This document shows, piece after piece, positions 5,969-7,071 of a stretch of 7,071 bases of DNA. This DNA is from an uncultured Clostridia bacterium (GTDB lineage Bacteria > Bacillota_A > Clostridia > Christensenellales > Aristaeellaceae), in NCBI GenBank assembly GCA_945871545.1, contig CAMBWJ010000091.1:1-7071 (forward strand). The letters are read 5' to 3'. Each line of letters begins with the position of its first letter. Position 1 is the stretch's first letter. The position numbers and the translations under genes were made by a program. The notes below the pieces were generated by a model that was not told the DNA's origin, did no database searches, and was given only the letters and a program-made list of their open reading frames with translations.

Positions 5969-6802
5969 ATGGACATCAAGCTGATTGTTTCCGACATCGA
6001 TCACACCATCCTGCCCGCCAGCCAGATCATCTCCCCGGCAACCTTCAATGCGGTGCGGGAGAGCCGCGCGCGGGGCGTGGAATTCGTCATCGCCAGCGGG
6101 CGCTGGTACCCCGCGGCGCGCAAGGTCGCCGTGGACCAGCTGGGCATTGAGGACGGCTACATGATCATCTGCAACGGCGGCGCGGTGGTGCGCAGCGACG
6201 GAACGCCCCTGGCCGAGTGGCGGCTGAGCGGGTCGCAGGCGCAGCAGATCTATGAGCTGCTGAAGGCGGAGAAGGTGATGATGAACGCCTACGCGCCGGA
6301 CGCGATCTACCGCGTGCGGGGCGAGTATCTGACCTGCTTCCGCCTGCCGGAGACGAGCTACTACGCCCGGACGCGCACCTACAGCGTGGTGGACGACGAC
6401 TGGCAGGGCTTTGAGGAGCGCATCCGGCGCGGTCCCTACAAGATCGAGGCCTACACCGATGACACCCAACTGCTGGCGGAGCTGCGCCGCAAGATTGAGG
6501 CGCTGGGCTTTCAGGCGAACAGCGCCTTCCCCTTCAATCTGGAGATCATGGCCCCGGGCGCGGGCAAGGGCATGGCGACCCGCTGGCTGACGGAGCATAT
6601 GGGCCTGACGCGCGAGCAGGTGATGGGCTTCGGCGACTACACCAACGACCTGCCCATGCTGGAGAACGTGGGCTGGCCGGTGGCGGTGGACAACGCCATC
6701 GACGAGGTCAAGCGGGCCTGCCGCATCATCGCACCGAGCTGCGAGGACGACGGCGTGGCCAAGACCATCCGCAAATACGTGCTGGGAGATGAGAAAGTAT
6801 GA
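5969..6802 (+). CDS. HAD superfamily Cof-type phosphatase (second of two), variant motif I
   Basis: This 277-residue protein is a second Cof-like HAD hydrolase directly after the first, separated by three bases and with its own ribosome site (AAGGAG, 5954-5959). It keeps D9 and D11, but motif I reads SDIDHTIL, with histidine where DxDGT normally has glycine. Motif II is IASGRWYPA (S43), the motif III lysine is K200 in GAGKGMATRW, and motif IV is GFGDYTNDLPML (D223, D227). All catalytic acidic residues are thus retained, so it is probably active. The C2B-type cap (about residues 85-190) differs from that of the first protein, suggesting a different substrate. The two share fold and motifs but are clearly divergent, so they are not a recent duplication. 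Confidence 0.9.
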   Translation: MDIKLIVSDIDHTILPASQIISPATFNAVRESRARGVEFVIASGRWYPAARKVAVDQLGIEDGYMIICNGGAVVRSDGTPLAEWRLSGSQAQQIYELLKAEKVMMNAYAPDAIYRVRGEYLTCFRLPETSYYARTRTYSVVDDDWQGFEERIRRGPYKIEAYTDDTQLLAELRRKIEALGFQANSAFPFNLEIMAPGAGKGMATRWLTEHMGLTREQVMGFGDYTNDLPMLENVGWPVAVDNAIDEVKRACRIIAPSCEDDGVAKTIRKYVLGDEKV

Positions 6803-7071
6803 TGCACATCGTGCTGGTGAACCCGGAGATCCCCCAGAACACGGGCAACATCGCCCGCACCTGCGCGGCCACGGGGGCCATGCTGCATTTGATCAAGCCG
6901 CTGGGCTTCGAGCTTTCGGACAAGTACCTCAAGCGCGCAGGGCTGGACTACTGGCACATGATGACGCTTCAGCTGCACGAGAGCTGGGAGGACTTCCTTT
7001 CAAAGTATCCCGATGCGCACCTGCACTACGCCACCACCAAGGCTCCCCGGGACTACTGCGGCGCGCAGTAC
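6799..7071 (+). CDS. trmL: tRNA (cytidine/uridine-34 2'-O)-methyltransferase TrmL (3' partial)
   Basis: The first 91 residues are present and the gene continues beyond the window. TrmL is a SPOUT-class methyltransferase that 2'-O-methylates the wobble nucleotide of certain leucine tRNAs using S-adenosylmethionine. The N-terminal family signature is clear: IVLVNPEIPQNTGNIARTCA (residues 4-23), then LHLIKPLGFELSDKYLKRAG with GLDYW completing the block (residues 48-52). The C-terminal knot that binds the cofactor lies past the edge, so its integrity cannot be judged. Two adjacent in-frame ATG codons occur at 6799 and 6802; the first overlaps the previous stop (ATGA) and lies ten bases after GGGAG (6784-6788). 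Most relatives start with a single methionine, so either could be used. Confidence 0.93.
   Translation, partial: MMHIVLVNPEIPQNTGNIARTCAATGAMLHLIKPLGFELSDKYLKRAGLDYWHMMTLQLHESWEDFLSKYPDAHLHYATTKAPRDYCGAQY

Noticed and set aside
5063..6598. Long minus-strand frame opposite the two HAD genes
   Set aside because: Same GC-rich antisense artefact; both plus-strand genes have intact family motifs and the reverse product shows none.
5096..6802. Recent tandem duplication of the HAD genes
   Set aside because: Only the short catalytic motifs agree; the cap regions and most of the sequence differ, so they are old paralogues placed together.

Overview
The window is chromosomal housekeeping DNA. It is GC-rich (roughly 60-65 % by eye), all genes read on the + strand, and they are tightly packed with 4-base start/stop overlaps and strong Shine-Dalgarno sites. 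A tRNA-sensing T-box leader points to a Firmicutes-type organism, most likely a high-GC member of the Clostridia. This placement rests on the leader, gene content and base composition, not on a marker-gene comparison. No mobile element, CRISPR array, tRNA, rRNA or defence cassette was seen.

Layout. (1) Bases 1-590 hold the tail of an unrecognised gene, overlapping by four bases a small secreted protein with two SH3-like repeats. (2) Bases 611-898 hold a near-consensus promoter and a complete T-box riboswitch. Its stems, tyrosine specifier codon UAC, tRNA-acceptor-pairing bulge and mutually exclusive antiterminator and terminator can all be drawn by hand. (3) Bases 929-3382 hold a two-gene tyrosine operon: a fold-type I PLP aminotransferase followed by tyrosyl-tRNA synthetase (tyrS). 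(4) Bases 3383-3588 form a gap packed with hairpins: two of unknown role, an intrinsic terminator whose loop and U-tract overlap the next promoter, and two more hairpins in the following leader. (5) Bases 3589-7071 hold an apparent operon: YigZ/IMPACT family protein, RluA-family pseudouridine synthase, two Cof-type HAD phosphatases in tandem, and the N-terminal part of the tRNA methyltransferase TrmL, which runs off the end.

How it works together. In region 2-3, uncharged tRNA-Tyr should stabilise the antiterminator and switch on both tyrosine charging (TyrS) and an aminotransferase that may make or recycle tyrosine or a related aromatic amino acid. Region 5 groups RNA modification enzymes (an RluA-type synthase, TrmL) with a ribosome-associated-type family (YigZ) and two probable small-metabolite phosphatases. 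The most informative element is the T-box, because it gives a substrate hint for an otherwise generic aminotransferase. I found no convincing wholly new system. The best candidates for undescribed biology are the structured leader of yigZ and the compact terminator/promoter overlap.
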